DNA of 64,000 nucleotides from an uncultured Prevotellaceae bacterium (GCA_902769705.1 CACXPX010000007.1:1-64000); one strand, 5' to 3'. Numbered from the stretch's first letter, positions 42,892-51,796 are shown. Notes: generated by a model from the sequence alone, not told the origin. Numbers and translations: made by a program.

Positions 42892-43638
42892 ATGAAGAGA
42901 TTATTTTTGGCGATTGTCGTGTGCCTACTTCCTTTCGTTGGAATGCAAGCACAAGAGCGGACGGTGAAGAACCGCCCGTATACTGACTTGCGTACTTTCC
43001 ATTTTGGACTTCATGCGGGATTTCATGTGCAGGATTTGGAATTCATCAACGTAGGGCCGCAGACGACTGTTGACGAAGAAGGAAACACGTCGGAGCAACT
43101 CATCACTTGCGACCAAGACCGATGGGACGGGGGCTTCAACGTGGGCGTGTTGGGCGAATTGCGGCTCAGCGAGCATTTCCAGTTCCGTGTGGCGCCTGCT
43201 ATGTATTTCGGCACGCGTCATCTGACCTTTCGCAATTTTACCGCAGCAACACCCAATCGGCCTGTCTTCGAGGAGACGCAAGGCATCAAGACCGCTTATA
43301 TTACCTGTGCTTTGGACCTGATTTTCGGTTCGCAACGCGCCGGAAACCGTCGGCCTTACGTGATGTTGGGATTGAATCCCATGATTAACCTCAGCGGAAA
43401 AGACAACGACTTCCTGAAACTGAAGCGCACCGACTTGTTCTTGGAGACGGGGCTGGGGTGCGACATGTATCTGCCGTTCTTCAAGTTGCGCCCCGAACTG
43501 AAGTTCATGTACGGCCTGACCGACTGTTTGGATAAAGACCATGCGGGCAACATTCGCGACAAGAACATGTTGTCTTATACGAACAGCGTAAAAAAAGCAC
43601 GATCGAAAATGATCGTGCTCACGTTCTATTTTGAATAG
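42892..43638 (+). CDS. porT: PorT-family type IX secretion beta-barrel protein
   Basis: 248 residues from the ATG at 42892, which starts a clean signal peptide (FLAIVVCLLPFVGMQAQ). The longer frame upstream has no coding character. The sequence alternates as in an outer-membrane barrel and matches the PorT layout: an early FHFGLHAGFHVQDLEF, HFQFRVAPAMYFG, and an aromatic C-terminus (MIVLTFYFE). PorT is a component of the type IX secretion apparatus. The 3' end carries a terminator for the opposite strand inside the reading frame. Confidence 0.85.
   Translation: MKRLFLAIVVCLLPFVGMQAQERTVKNRPYTDLRTFHFGLHAGFHVQDLEFINVGPQTTVDEEGNTSEQLITCDQDRWDGGFNVGVLGELRLSEHFQFRVAPAMYFGTRHLTFRNFTAATPNRPVFEETQGIKTAYITCALDLIFGSQRAGNRRPYVMLGLNPMINLSGKDNDFLKLKRTDLFLETGLGCDMYLPFFKLRPELKFMYGLTDCLDKDHAGNIRDKNMLSYTNSVKKARSKMIVLTFYFE
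43590..43618 (-). terminator. minus-strand terminator inside the porT reading frame
   Basis: GCACGATC (43597-43604) and GATCGTGC (43611-43618) form a perfect 8-bp stem; seven A residues before it give a T-tract on the minus strand. It ends the three-gene operon 46342-43657 within the last 20 codons of porT. Confidence 0.8.
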
Positions 43639-43656
43639 TGTTTATCGGCCGGATTC

Positions 43657-44640
43657 TCATTCATACATCTGATAGAAACCGCCCAAATTGATTTGTTTCA
43701 TCTTTGTGCCTTCCTGACGCATCAGGTAGTAGTAGGACGTCTCGTCGGTGTTCATGTGCTGAGCATAGATGTCGAGCCCGTTTTCTCCCTTGACCACAGC
43801 CACAATGTTCGGCTCCATGTATTCGTCGGGGTCGTAGTTCGACCAATAAACGCGCGATTCTCCTTCCTCGTTCACCACTTCGCAAGTGTCGGTGTAGATG
43901 CTCACGTTGTTGCCTTCGGCCAACACCCATGCGGCGATGGCGTATTTGTCGTTGGGCTTTGTCTGCATGATGCCAAATTGGTATTCGTCGTTCTTGCCAA
44001 AGAGACAGGAAATGCGGTTTTTCTCCACTTTCATTCCCAGCGCTTTCTCCACGTTTGCAATCACGTTGGCAGAGAATTCAGGCCCGTCGGGGTCTTCTGT
44101 GGTGGTGGGGAAATGGCGGATAACGCTCCGTCCTTTCAGATAGTCGGCTGAAACCAGAATGCCTTCCCAGTAATCGCGTGGGACGATATCTCCCTCGGCG
44201 GTCATGTCGCCGTGTGTCTTCAGGAAGTTCTCAACGGTTTTCGGGTCGGCATAGTTGTAGACTTGGCCCTTCATCAAGTCCTTGCTTTTGTAGAAATATT
44301 GGTTCAGATAGCTTCCGTCGTGCTCCAAATCCTTGTTCTTCTCCTCTTTGTAGGTAACGTCGAACACCTCATCTCCCATGATGAACTTGGTGTATTTCTC
44401 GGGTGACTGCTTCAAGATGCGGCCTTCGTCGATGATGTCGCCTTCGTTGAAAGGTGCAAACAAGGGTAGTCCGTTCACGCAAGGTGCCAGTATAGGCGGC
44501 ACTTCGGCACTCTCTTGTGCGGCAACTTCGGTTTTTGCTGTTCCTTCGGAAGGTGTCTGTTCCGAGTTTTGCTTAGGCTTGTCGTTGCAAGCGCAAAGGC
44601 CTGTCATTACAGCCAATGCCAGAATCAGGTTTTTTTTCAT
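43657..44640 (-). CDS. lipoprotein of unknown function
   Basis: 327 residues. Lipoprotein signal (ALAVMTGLCACNDKPKQ), an acidic Glu/Thr-rich linker, then a globular domain from about 50 (NGLPLFAPFNEGDIIDEGRIL). I recognise no family. It follows the 5'-nucleotidase gene pair by 33 bases and shares their transcript, so a role in periplasmic nucleotide or phosphate handling is possible but unproven. Confidence 0.6.
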   Translation of the reverse strand: MKKNLILALAVMTGLCACNDKPKQNSEQTPSEGTAKTEVAAQESAEVPPILAPCVNGLPLFAPFNEGDIIDEGRILKQSPEKYTKFIMGDEVFDVTYKEEKNKDLEHDGSYLNQYFYKSKDLMKGQVYNYADPKTVENFLKTHGDMTAEGDIVPRDYWEGILVSADYLKGRSVIRHFPTTTEDPDGPEFSANVIANVEKALGMKVEKNRISCLFGKNDEYQFGIMQTKPNDKYAIAAWVLAEGNNVSIYTDTCEVVNEEGESRVYWSNYDPDEYMEPNIVAVVKGENGLDIYAQHMNTDETSYYYLMRQEGTKMKQINLGGFYQMYE

Positions 44641-44673
44641 GTTTTGTAGTGGTTTTATAGGTGATTGAATAGA

Positions 44674-45528
44674 TTATTTCTTCTTCATGTCGAGCACCAG
44701 TTTGCCCACGTAGATGGCGTGTTTGCCGTTCTGGTCGACGGGAATAGGCTTGCCGTCGAGGTTGTTCACATATTCCAGTGCGGGCATATAGGTGTGTGTG
44801 TGGCCTCCCAACACGAGGTCCACATTGCGCGAATGCTCAATCATGTAGTTGTCGTCGTCGTCATTCTTTTCCCATCCCAGGTGTGAGATGCAGATGACGA
44901 GGTCGCATTTCAGCTTGTTTTTCAGCAGGTCGCCCATCTCGTTGGCCACTTTGGCGGGGTCAAGATACTTCACTCCTTCGCACTTCTTCAAATCAACGAG
45001 TCCGTCCATCTTCGGGCACAAGGCAAACACACCAATCTTAATTCCATTGCGTTTCAAGACGATATAACGTTTCACAGTGCCTTCCACAACCGTTCCCGTG
45101 AAGTCGTAGTTGGAACACACGATGGGGAAGTTGGCCATGCGGAAGATGCGTGCCATATTCTCCATACCGAAGTCGAATTCATGGTTGCCGATGGTTGAGG
45201 CGTCAATGCCCATTTCGTTCATCAACCCAATCTCCACATCGCCTTTATACATCGTGTAGTAGGCAGAGCCTTGAGAGAAGTCTCCGCTGTCGAAATAGAG
45301 TAGGTCGGGATGCTTCTGTCGTTCTTCCTTGAGCATGGCGATGCGGCGTATAAAGCCTCCACGTCCGGCCAGCATGGTGTCGGCCAGCGCTTCGCTGAGA
45401 GGGAAGATACAGCTATGTGTGTCGTTGGTGTGCAGAATGACGAGTTGTCGGCCGCCTTTGGCCATACTGGTGAGTGCTACGGTGAGCATCAATGTTATGA
45501 TGAGTGATATACGTTTCATGTTGTTCAT
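44674..45528 (-). CDS. 5'-nucleotidase metallophosphatase domain protein
   Basis: 284 residues, signal peptide. The calcineurin-like metallophosphatase of UshA/5'-nucleotidase type: LHTNDTHSC (metal ligands), FDSGDFSQGSAYY, STIGNHEFDFG, and GGHTHT near the C-terminus. The separate C-terminal substrate domain of the enzyme is encoded by the preceding gene (45569-46342), a split seen in other Bacteroidales. It should dephosphorylate nucleotides in the periplasm for salvage. Confidence 0.93.
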   Translation of the reverse strand: MNNMKRISLIITLMLTVALTSMAKGGRQLVILHTNDTHSCIFPLSEALADTMLAGRGGFIRRIAMLKEERQKHPDLLYFDSGDFSQGSAYYTMYKGDVEIGLMNEMGIDASTIGNHEFDFGMENMARIFRMANFPIVCSNYDFTGTVVEGTVKRYIVLKRNGIKIGVFALCPKMDGLVDLKKCEGVKYLDPAKVANEMGDLLKNKLKCDLVICISHLGWEKNDDDDNYMIEHSRNVDLVLGGHTHTYMPALEYVNNLDGKPIPVDQNGKHAIYVGKLVLDMKKK

Positions 45529-45568
45529 TGTTTTTTCAGGTTACTTTTTCATTGGCTAATGGGTAGTA

Positions 45569-46342
45569 TCAGTTGCCGACAATCTTGATTCTCCCTTCCA
45601 CATCGGAATCTACCGCTTTCCCTTCATTCATCTTCTCGCGGAAATAGTCCATGATGATGTAGCGCACGTTGTTCTCTTCTTCTTGGGGTGACACCAAATC
45701 GGTCTTTTGCTTGAATGCCGACATACCGTCGTTGCCTTGTGCTGCATAGTCGATGGTGACGATGCGGTATGTGCGCTCAGGATTGATTTCTTCTCCATTC
45801 AATCGTGCAGAGACCAGTTTCCAGTCTTCGGTCATCGTGAGCTCTACTCCGTGACTGACGCCTTCGCCTTTACGCATAGCTATTTGGTTGAAGAGCTGCA
45901 TCACCGCGTCGCCTTTGAGCGAAAGGAAACAAATCTTGTTCTCAAATGGCGCTACGTCGACGATGTTCCCCTTTGTAACCTCGCCCTGTGCGATTGCTGC
46001 ACGGATTCCTCCTATGTTGTAGACAGAGAAGTCGGGCTTCTCGTTGTAGGATTTGCTGCCCCACATCAGGATATCGCAGAGCAAGTTCGAAAGCGGGCTT
46101 TCTGGTCGTTTTGCCTCCAGATACTTGGCAGCCTTACCCACGACGGGATTCATTTCTTTGTCAACCTTCTGCTTGAAAGGGGCAAGGAATGCCTCAATGC
46201 TGGCATCGGGTTGAACGTCGTAGCGTCGGTCAACCAAAATTCTGGAACGTTCCACACTGTTGAGTTCATAATGCGAGCGGCATGATGCTGCTGCCAATGA
46301 AAGGACGATGAGTCCGGCTATGAGTTTTTTTTCTTGTTTCAT
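45569..46342 (-). CDS. 5'-nucleotidase C-terminal (substrate-binding) domain lipoprotein
   Basis: 257 residues from the ATG at 46342. Lipoprotein signal (VLSLAAASCRSHYE). Seen: ESPLSNLLCDILMWGSK, FSVYNIGGIRAAI (substrate-binding NxGGIR), VDVAPFENKICFLSLKG and YRIVTIDYAAQGNDGMSAF. These are the C-terminal half of UshA-type 5'-nucleotidases. The promoter box at 46347-46354 almost touches the start codon, so the message is probably leaderless. Confidence 0.92.
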   Translation of the reverse strand: MKQEKKLIAGLIVLSLAAASCRSHYELNSVERSRILVDRRYDVQPDASIEAFLAPFKQKVDKEMNPVVGKAAKYLEAKRPESPLSNLLCDILMWGSKSYNEKPDFSVYNIGGIRAAIAQGEVTKGNIVDVAPFENKICFLSLKGDAVMQLFNQIAMRKGEGVSHGVELTMTEDWKLVSARLNGEEINPERTYRIVTIDYAAQGNDGMSAFKQKTDLVSPQEEENNVRYIIMDYFREKMNEGKAVDSDVEGRIKIVGN

Positions 46343-46346
46343 GCCA

Positions 46347-46354
46347 CAAAGATA
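46347..46354 (-). promoter_or_regulatory. -7 box abutting the 5'-nucleotidase start codon
   Basis: TATCTTTG on the minus strand; only four bases separate it from the ATG, so the expected transcription start coincides with the start codon. Confidence 0.5.
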
Positions 46355-46438
46355 TAAAAAAAACTGATTATTTTCACAAAAAAGCAAAGATAATGCAAAA
46401 ATATGTGCCCTTTTGATGGTTGGATAGAAAAAAATGTG

Positions 46439-46446
46439 TAACTTTG
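46439..46446 (+). promoter_or_regulatory. -7 box of rplS
   Basis: TAACTTTG, 88 bases upstream of the rplS start. Confidence 0.7.
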
Positions 46447-46458
46447 CAACCGCTTTCG

Positions 46459-46500
46459 GCGTAACCGCTGGCAATGGAAGAGTCATTGGCCATGTTGCGC
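46459..46500 (+). promoter_or_regulatory. structured leader of rplS (candidate L19 autoregulatory element)
   Basis: GCGTAAC (46459-46465) pairs with GTTGCGC (46494-46500), and GGCAATG (46470-46476) with CATTGGCC (46484-46491, one bulge); the apical loop is GAAGAGT. Ribosomal protein leaders often bind their own product; that role here is inferred. Confidence 0.45.
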
Positions 46501-46534
46501 TCGAACAATCAACAATTAAAAGATCAACAAACAA

Positions 46535-46903
46535 ATGGATTTAATCAAGATTGCTGAAGAAGCATTTGCAACAGGCAAAGAGTTCCCCCAGTTTGGCCCG
46601 GGCGACACCATCACTGTTGCTTACAAAATTGTCGAGGGTTCAAAGGAGCGCATCCAGCTCTATCGTGGTGTGGTGATCCGCATCTCGGGAGAAGGAAAGA
46701 AAAAGCGTTTCACTGTTCGCAAGATGTCTGGCACCGTTGGTGTGGAGCGTATCTTCCCCATCGAGTCGCCCAACATTGAGAGCATCGAGGTGAACAAGCG
46801 TGGTAAAGTTCGCCGCGCCAAACTCTACTATCTGCGCAAACTTACTGGTAAGAAGGCTCGTATCGCTGAGAAGCGTTCGCCTATTGCCAAGGATAAGGAT
46901 TAA
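46535..46903 (+). CDS. rplS: 50S ribosomal protein L19
   Basis: 122 residues, complete L19 (bL19): [46 protein letters not shown] and the basic end [18 protein letters not shown]. Located at the 30S-50S interface. Single gene with promoter, structured leader and terminator. Confidence 0.98.
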   Translation: MDLIKIAEEAFATGKEFPQFGPGDTITVAYKIVEGSKERIQLYRGVVIRISGEGKKKRFTVRKMSGTVGVERIFPIESPNIESIEVNKRGKVRRAKLYYLRKLTGKKARIAEKRSPIAKDKD

Positions 46904-46953
46904 AGGCACAGACTCTCTGACAGAGGAGAACAAAGTTCTCGAAAAAATAGAAA

Positions 46954-46988
46954 AGATTCATTCCCATCATAGGAATGAATCTTTTTTT
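46954..46988 (+). terminator. intrinsic terminator of rplS
   Basis: A perfect 11-bp stem, AGATTCATTCC / GGAATGAATCT, with a seven-base loop and a following T-run. Confidence 0.9.
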
Positions 46989-47003
46989 GTGTCCTTTTCA
47001 ACG

Positions 47004-47267
47004 TCAACCTTCTTTTGAAGGCTCAGTCTTCGACTCTTCGTAGTTTTCATCAGCGCTAGCTTCACCGTGAAGGGCCTTCAGGAAACTGTCCCAGTCCTGG
47101 AATCCCACGAAGAGCGACAGGTGGTCGAGGGTTTCTTTCTTGGGCTTTTCCAGCCCTTGCAGATACGACTTCACTTTCTCGAGAGCGACTGGTTTGGCGG
47201 GTTTCCAGTTCATTTCGCGCTCAATAGCTTCGCGCAGTTTTCGCAGTTCCCAATGTTTTTTCTCCAT
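47004..47267 (-). CDS. small conserved-looking helical protein
   Basis: 87 residues, charged and helical, with a short pattern LSLFVGFQDWDSFLKAL at about residues 51-67 that resembles helical tails in other Bacteroidetes proteins (Gly-[FY]-x-x-W-x-x-F). An acidic end (ADENYEESKTEP). No family assigned. It lies 57 bases downstream of the GH127-type gene on the same strand. Confidence 0.55.
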   Translation of the reverse strand: MEKKHWELRKLREAIEREMNWKPAKPVALEKVKSYLQGLEKPKKETLDHLSLFVGFQDWDSFLKALHGEASADENYEESKTEPSKEG

Positions 47268-47324
47268 ATTGTTGTAGAATGACTTGAAAAGGGTGATGTT
47301 TCTATTTCGATATAGCGAATCTTG

Positions 47325-49874
47325 TCATTTCGATGTGTCGGGCGTGAGCAGTCGGATGTAGTAGATTCCCGGACACATGGTCTCGGCAGAAGCTTGCAAC
47401 TTGACAACGAAACTGCTCTTGGCAGAGCCGTCGGGACGAGTGGCAATCGATGGCGGCAGTGGGAACTCCAAATTGAAGAATCCATTACGGTCGGCTCCAG
47501 CCACCCTTCCTGGGATTTCTATTTGCGCTACAGTTTCACCATCTACCGTAAGCGTGGCTTTGCGGCCGCGGTCGGTTGTGATGAACCGGCAGAATATCGA
47601 AAGCCCTTCGGTGACTCCCTTGTTATTGAATAAGGTGTATTGGATATGACCGCCAGCACGTGCGTCGCGGTAACTCTCGTTGCGGAAGTTGCCTTTGCTC
47701 GAGTCGCTGCTGTAGTTGTATTCGTGGCCAGCCTCGCTCTGTTGTTCGCCTGGAACCACGAAGTCAAGCGTACGGGCTTGCAACCGAGCGTTCATGGCTT
47801 CGCTGATGGCCATATCGCTGCGGGCGTAGTTGTCTGCTGTCTGCTGATACCAATAGCATACGTATCGGGCATGTTGGATGGAGTAGAAGGGGCGTAAGGT
47901 GAGCGAGGTCCATTTGTAGTTGGGTGAGTCGGTGCGACTAGCATCGATAGTGAACAGCAATTTCTTGGCGTCAAGGGGCTTGATGCGTTGCAAAACATTA
48001 TCTCGACTGCCTATCAGAAGCGGTGCTGAGGTGAGGCTGAGGCTGGCTGTCATGCTTCCGGGAGCATGGTCCATACGCCCAGCGTGTCCGTATTCGTTTT
48101 TCATTTGCTCAACGGGCACTCCAAGAAGACGTGCTTGCTCAGCATCGGGGGCGGTGGTTTGTGCAGCAAGCAGAATGGGACCATATTCGAATGCCAAATA
48201 GTCGCCGTAGTTGGGGCATTCTTCATAACGCAGTTGCATGGGCAGGCTGACGGTCACCACATCGCCCTTGCGCCATTTGCGCTGAATCATCACGTAGCTC
48301 GATTTTCCCTGTTCCACACTGATGTTCTGGCGCTGGCCGTTTATGTTGACTGCGAATCCGTTGGTTGTCCACCACGGATGGCGAATGGCAAGTGTGAACT
48401 TGCCGCTACGGTCGATGGTCAGACGTGTCTGCTGTTCGTAGGGGTAGTTAGTAGTTTGCGTCAGAGCGAAATCTTTTGACGCGAGACGACTGGGCGTGAA
48501 GAGGTTCACGTATAGCGTCTTGTTTCCGTCGTGGGTGTAAATGAAATGCCCATATTTGGAATGATTCTCCATCCCAGTACCCACGCAGCACCACATCGAC
48601 TCGTTCACCGTAGAATAAATGCGGTAGCCTTGAGGGCGAAGTGTCGTGAAATAGACGTAGCCGCCAGTCACGGGATCTTGTGTGGAAAGGATGTGGTTCC
48701 ACATCGTATATTCGTAGAAGTCAGCATAACGGGCATCGTGGGTGCGGTCGGAGAGCATCTCCGAGAGTTTCAGCATGTTGTTGGAATTGCAGCTTTCGGG
48801 ACCGTCCAAGTGGTCGATATAGCGGTTCGAGTTTTCTTTTGAGAGGAAATGTTCGCCTACGCTATTGCCACCGATGCACACTGTGCGGTTCTCGGCCACG
48901 TCTTTCCAGAAATTCTCTGCCGCTGTGCGATATTCATTGGCTGCAGCAACCTGTTCGCCTATGCGCTCGAAGCCGATATACTTTGGAACCTGAGTGTTGG
49001 CGTGTTTGCCGTCAAGGAATGTGGGATTCAGCGTCTGCATACCATTGAGCATCGCCTTATGGCTGTATTTGTAGGCTGCGTCTAAGTATTTCTGGTCGCC
49101 GAAGAGCTGGTAGGCGTCAAGCATAGACTCGTTCATTCCACCGTGCTCGATACCCAGCATGCGCTCCATATCTTCGGCAGATACACGCGAAACCACATAG
49201 ACGTGCCAGTCGGCCAAACTTTTGAACAGTTTCTTTGCCGTTTCGTTGCCAGTATAAAGATAGGCGTCGCGAAGACCTGCTAGAATCTTGTGCTGGCAAT
49301 AGAATGGTACCCATCCGCCCCGCCTTTGGAACTTCGTGATGTCGCCTTGGGCGAGTGCTTCCCATGCTTCGTGGATGGGTTGTCCACCAATAAATCCCTT
49401 AAAGTCTTCATTGATGGAACTCGCAGCCACGCAGTCCGAAAGAACGTTGAGCATATACTCCAGGCGTTCCATCATCTGTTTTTTCACAGCTTGGTCTTCA
49501 TTAGCAGCAAAAGCCAATGCGAGTGCAGACAGATAGTGACCGCCCACATGTCCGCTGAGGTCGAAGCCTGCAGCGCCGCCCCAGTTCTCGAAATTAGGAT
49601 GCTTCTGCAGCCATCCCTCGTATTTCCCGCTCTTCGTATTGAGTCCGGCTTCGCGGATGAATGGAGCCAGCAGGCGGTCTACGTCGTATTCTAACAACAA
49701 TCGGTTGTTGATGAGCATAGCCTCTCGCATGGGGCCGCCGGTAAGTGTTATTTCGCTCAGGTTGAAATGGTTGGGATACAATTGGCTTTGCGCGAGGCTC
49801 TTGGTTGGAGCCGTCAGATAGATAGCTAACCCTATGGTTCCAAGTAGTAGTGCGCGGATTTTGTTTTGTTTCAT
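47325..49874 (-). CDS. GH127/GH146-type beta-L-arabinofuranosidase
   Basis: 849 residues from the ATG at 49874, signal peptide near residues 5-28. The (alpha/alpha)6 barrel begins PNHFNLSEITLTGGPMREAM. The zinc-cysteine active site of these families is present: GPESCNSNN (Glu and Cys ligands) and MWCCVGTGMENH (nucleophile Cys and Cys ligand). A C-terminal beta-domain of about 200 residues follows. It should release L-arabinofuranose from plant glycans in the periplasm. No susCD pair is adjacent, so it is an orphan enzyme here. Confidence 0.9.
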   Translation of the reverse strand: MKQNKIRALLLGTIGLAIYLTAPTKSLAQSQLYPNHFNLSEITLTGGPMREAMLINNRLLLEYDVDRLLAPFIREAGLNTKSGKYEGWLQKHPNFENWGGAAGFDLSGHVGGHYLSALALAFAANEDQAVKKQMMERLEYMLNVLSDCVAASSINEDFKGFIGGQPIHEAWEALAQGDITKFQRRGGWVPFYCQHKILAGLRDAYLYTGNETAKKLFKSLADWHVYVVSRVSAEDMERMLGIEHGGMNESMLDAYQLFGDQKYLDAAYKYSHKAMLNGMQTLNPTFLDGKHANTQVPKYIGFERIGEQVAAANEYRTAAENFWKDVAENRTVCIGGNSVGEHFLSKENSNRYIDHLDGPESCNSNNMLKLSEMLSDRTHDARYADFYEYTMWNHILSTQDPVTGGYVYFTTLRPQGYRIYSTVNESMWCCVGTGMENHSKYGHFIYTHDGNKTLYVNLFTPSRLASKDFALTQTTNYPYEQQTRLTIDRSGKFTLAIRHPWWTTNGFAVNINGQRQNISVEQGKSSYVMIQRKWRKGDVVTVSLPMQLRYEECPNYGDYLAFEYGPILLAAQTTAPDAEQARLLGVPVEQMKNEYGHAGRMDHAPGSMTASLSLTSAPLLIGSRDNVLQRIKPLDAKKLLFTIDASRTDSPNYKWTSLTLRPFYSIQHARYVCYWYQQTADNYARSDMAISEAMNARLQARTLDFVVPGEQQSEAGHEYNYSSDSSKGNFRNESYRDARAGGHIQYTLFNNKGVTEGLSIFCRFITTDRGRKATLTVDGETVAQIEIPGRVAGADRNGFFNLEFPLPPSIATRPDGSAKSSFVVKLQASAETMCPGIYYIRLLTPDTSK

Positions 49875-49919
49875 CGGTGATAGTTTTTGTTTTGATTGTT
49901 TTTGTGACAATTAACGATA

Positions 49920-49927
49920 CAAATTTA
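49920..49927 (-). promoter_or_regulatory. -7 box of the GH127-type gene
   Basis: TAAATTTG on the minus strand, 46 bases before the start. Confidence 0.5.
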
Positions 49928-50054
49928 CAAAAAAACGCAGTAATAAACGAACATTTTCAGAACATTAACTTAAAAGCTATGTAGGTATGATACAAAAAGC
50001 CACAAAGATGTGCAGAAACAATGAAAAGCAAAGTATTCCTTTCTTGAAAGAAAA

Positions 50055-50204
50055 GTCTACATGCGAACGAACAGTTGAACAGTTTCCGCTTGTGTGTTCA
50101 AATACCTTCTATTATTATATATATAATAATAAACTTCTATAGCAGTTTCTCACACAAAACTGTTCAACTGTTCGTTCGTTTCCTGTTCGGTCACATGTCT
50201 ACAT
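50055..50204. repeat. long hairpin element 2 with flanking 8-bp direct repeats
   Basis: Perfect 22-bp arms (50064-50085 and 50157-50178) are built from GAACAGTT words. Inside are TTGTGTG (50090-50096) with CACACAA (50151-50157), and a perfect 22-bp AT palindrome at 50110-50131. The direct repeat GTCTACAT flanks it at 50055-50062 and 50197-50204. No protein encoded. Confidence 0.85.
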
Positions 50205-50217
50205 TGTTTTGAGTTTG

Positions 50218-50305
50218 TCATTTGTGGCTTTTAGCAGTCTCATTGATGGTCTTTGACCGTGTCATTGCATAGCTTTGACAATGTCATTTGTGGTCTTTGA
50301 CGGAA
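50218..50305. repeat. 22-bp dyad repeat array 5
   Basis: Units at 50218, 50240, 50262 and 50284, all starting TCATT; a degenerate unit at 50196 overlaps the right flank of hairpin element 2. Confidence 0.8.
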
Positions 50306-50311
50306 ATAAAA

Positions 50312-50342
50312 AACGAACCGATTGTCTGTCAACCGGTTCGTT
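50312..50342 (-). terminator. intrinsic terminator of the TonB operon
   Basis: AACGAACCG (50312-50320) pairs with CGGTTCGTT (50334-50342); the A-rich stretch before it serves as the minus-strand T-tract. Confidence 0.8.
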
Positions 50343-50374
50343 CAATTATTATAATATTTCTAATGTCTTACATA

Positions 50375-51796
50375 TTACTTCACGCCGAGAGCTTCAAGAG
50401 CGGCCTTTGCAGCCTCGTCTTCGGGAGCGATTTCGAGAATCTTCTTGAAGTTGGCGATAGACGTTGCCTCGTCCTTGTTCAGGTAATAGTATGAACCAAG
50501 ATAGCGGTAGGCCTCAATCAGACGCATGTTGTCGCCGCTGTCGCGATTGTCAGCATTGCCGAGGTGGTCAACGATGGCCTGATAGAAGGGCTTTGCAAGA
50601 CCTTTTTCGCTATCGGGATCCATAGCACCAGCCAGACGAGCGCGCATGAAGTTGGCGTAGTCAATCTGCTCGGGATAGGTCTCACCCAGTTTAGCGTAGG
50701 TAGCATCGGCCTTTGCAAAAGCTGCAGCCTGCTCGTCACCAGTCTTGTCGGCACCCATCTTCTGATAGATAGTAGCAAGACCTGCGATGTCGTAAGCACT
50801 GGGCTTGTCTTTCTCGGAGAGATAGAGATCGTAGTACTTGGTACCATTCTCGAAATCGTCCATAGCGATATAAGCGTCAGACAGATTTTTGTGGGTCATG
50901 TTGAGCTGCTCCTTGTTGTCCTTGTTGGCTTCGGCGGCTTTGAGGAACATCTCGATGGATTTGTCGTATTGCTTAGCATTCTTCAGGGCTGTACCATAAT
51001 AGATATAGTCGTAGCCTGAAATCTTAGCACTATCGGAACGGTTGAAGAGGGCATCGGCATATTGCAGAGCCTCGTCGGTGCGCTCCATATCAGTCAAATT
51101 GTAGAAAGCCAGACGGTTCCATGCAGCTTTGCGAGCATCGCGTGTGAGACCATGCTTGGCAACTTCGAGACTCTTCTCACGATTTTGGTTCATCCATGTA
51201 GCCATTGCATAGTTGGTCACGTCAACGTCCTCAAGTTTGGAAAGGTCAGTCACTTTCTCATAGTACTGAATGGCCTGATCCATACGGTGCGAGTTGTAGT
51301 AGATACGTGCAGCCAATGCGTCGACAGCAATGTCGGGGCGCTGGGTGCGCAAATCGTTGAGGTTAGCAACTGCTTCTTCGGGGCTACGGCCACGAAGGAT
51401 GTTAGCATACTTGAAATAGCCTTCGGGATCTTTCGGGTCAAAGTATTTAGCTTGCTGATACCACTCGGCAGCCTTTCCACCATCATCATTAGCAACAGCA
51501 ACGTCACCGAGGAGGATGTAAGCCTTAGCAAACTTCTTGTCGCGAGCCATAGCCATTTCAGCATACTTCGTAGCATTTACTTTGTCGTTTGCATCCAAGA
51601 ATGCACGACCGATGGCAGTCAGCATGGCGGGGTTCTTCTTGTTGGCACTAACAATAGGTTTGAGTTGTTTGTCAACATCAGTTTTCGACTGAATGATTTT
51701 AGTCACTTGATCGATAACGGCCTTGTCTTGGGCCATAGCAGGAGCGCTGAAACCTAGCATCAATGCTCCCATAACCAGATATTTGATAGCTTTCAT
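50375..51796 (-). CDS. TPR-repeat exported protein of the TonB operon
   Basis: 473 residues, signal peptide (LVMGALMLGFSAPAMAQ). Consecutive tetratricopeptide-like repeats cover most of the sequence (AYILLGDVAVANDDGGKAAEW, YYLNKDEATSIANFKKILEI). It is the last gene after exbB-exbD-exbD-tonB-PstS-like, a conserved Bacteroidetes order. It may scaffold or sense load for the TonB system in the periplasm; not shown. Confidence 0.85.
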   Translation of the reverse strand: MKAIKYLVMGALMLGFSAPAMAQDKAVIDQVTKIIQSKTDVDKQLKPIVSANKKNPAMLTAIGRAFLDANDKVNATKYAEMAMARDKKFAKAYILLGDVAVANDDGGKAAEWYQQAKYFDPKDPEGYFKYANILRGRSPEEAVANLNDLRTQRPDIAVDALAARIYYNSHRMDQAIQYYEKVTDLSKLEDVDVTNYAMATWMNQNREKSLEVAKHGLTRDARKAAWNRLAFYNLTDMERTDEALQYADALFNRSDSAKISGYDYIYYGTALKNAKQYDKSIEMFLKAAEANKDNKEQLNMTHKNLSDAYIAMDDFENGTKYYDLYLSEKDKPSAYDIAGLATIYQKMGADKTGDEQAAAFAKADATYAKLGETYPEQIDYANFMRARLAGAMDPDSEKGLAKPFYQAIVDHLGNADNRDSGDNMRLIEAYRYLGSYYYLNKDEATSIANFKKILEIAPEDEAAKAALEALGVK

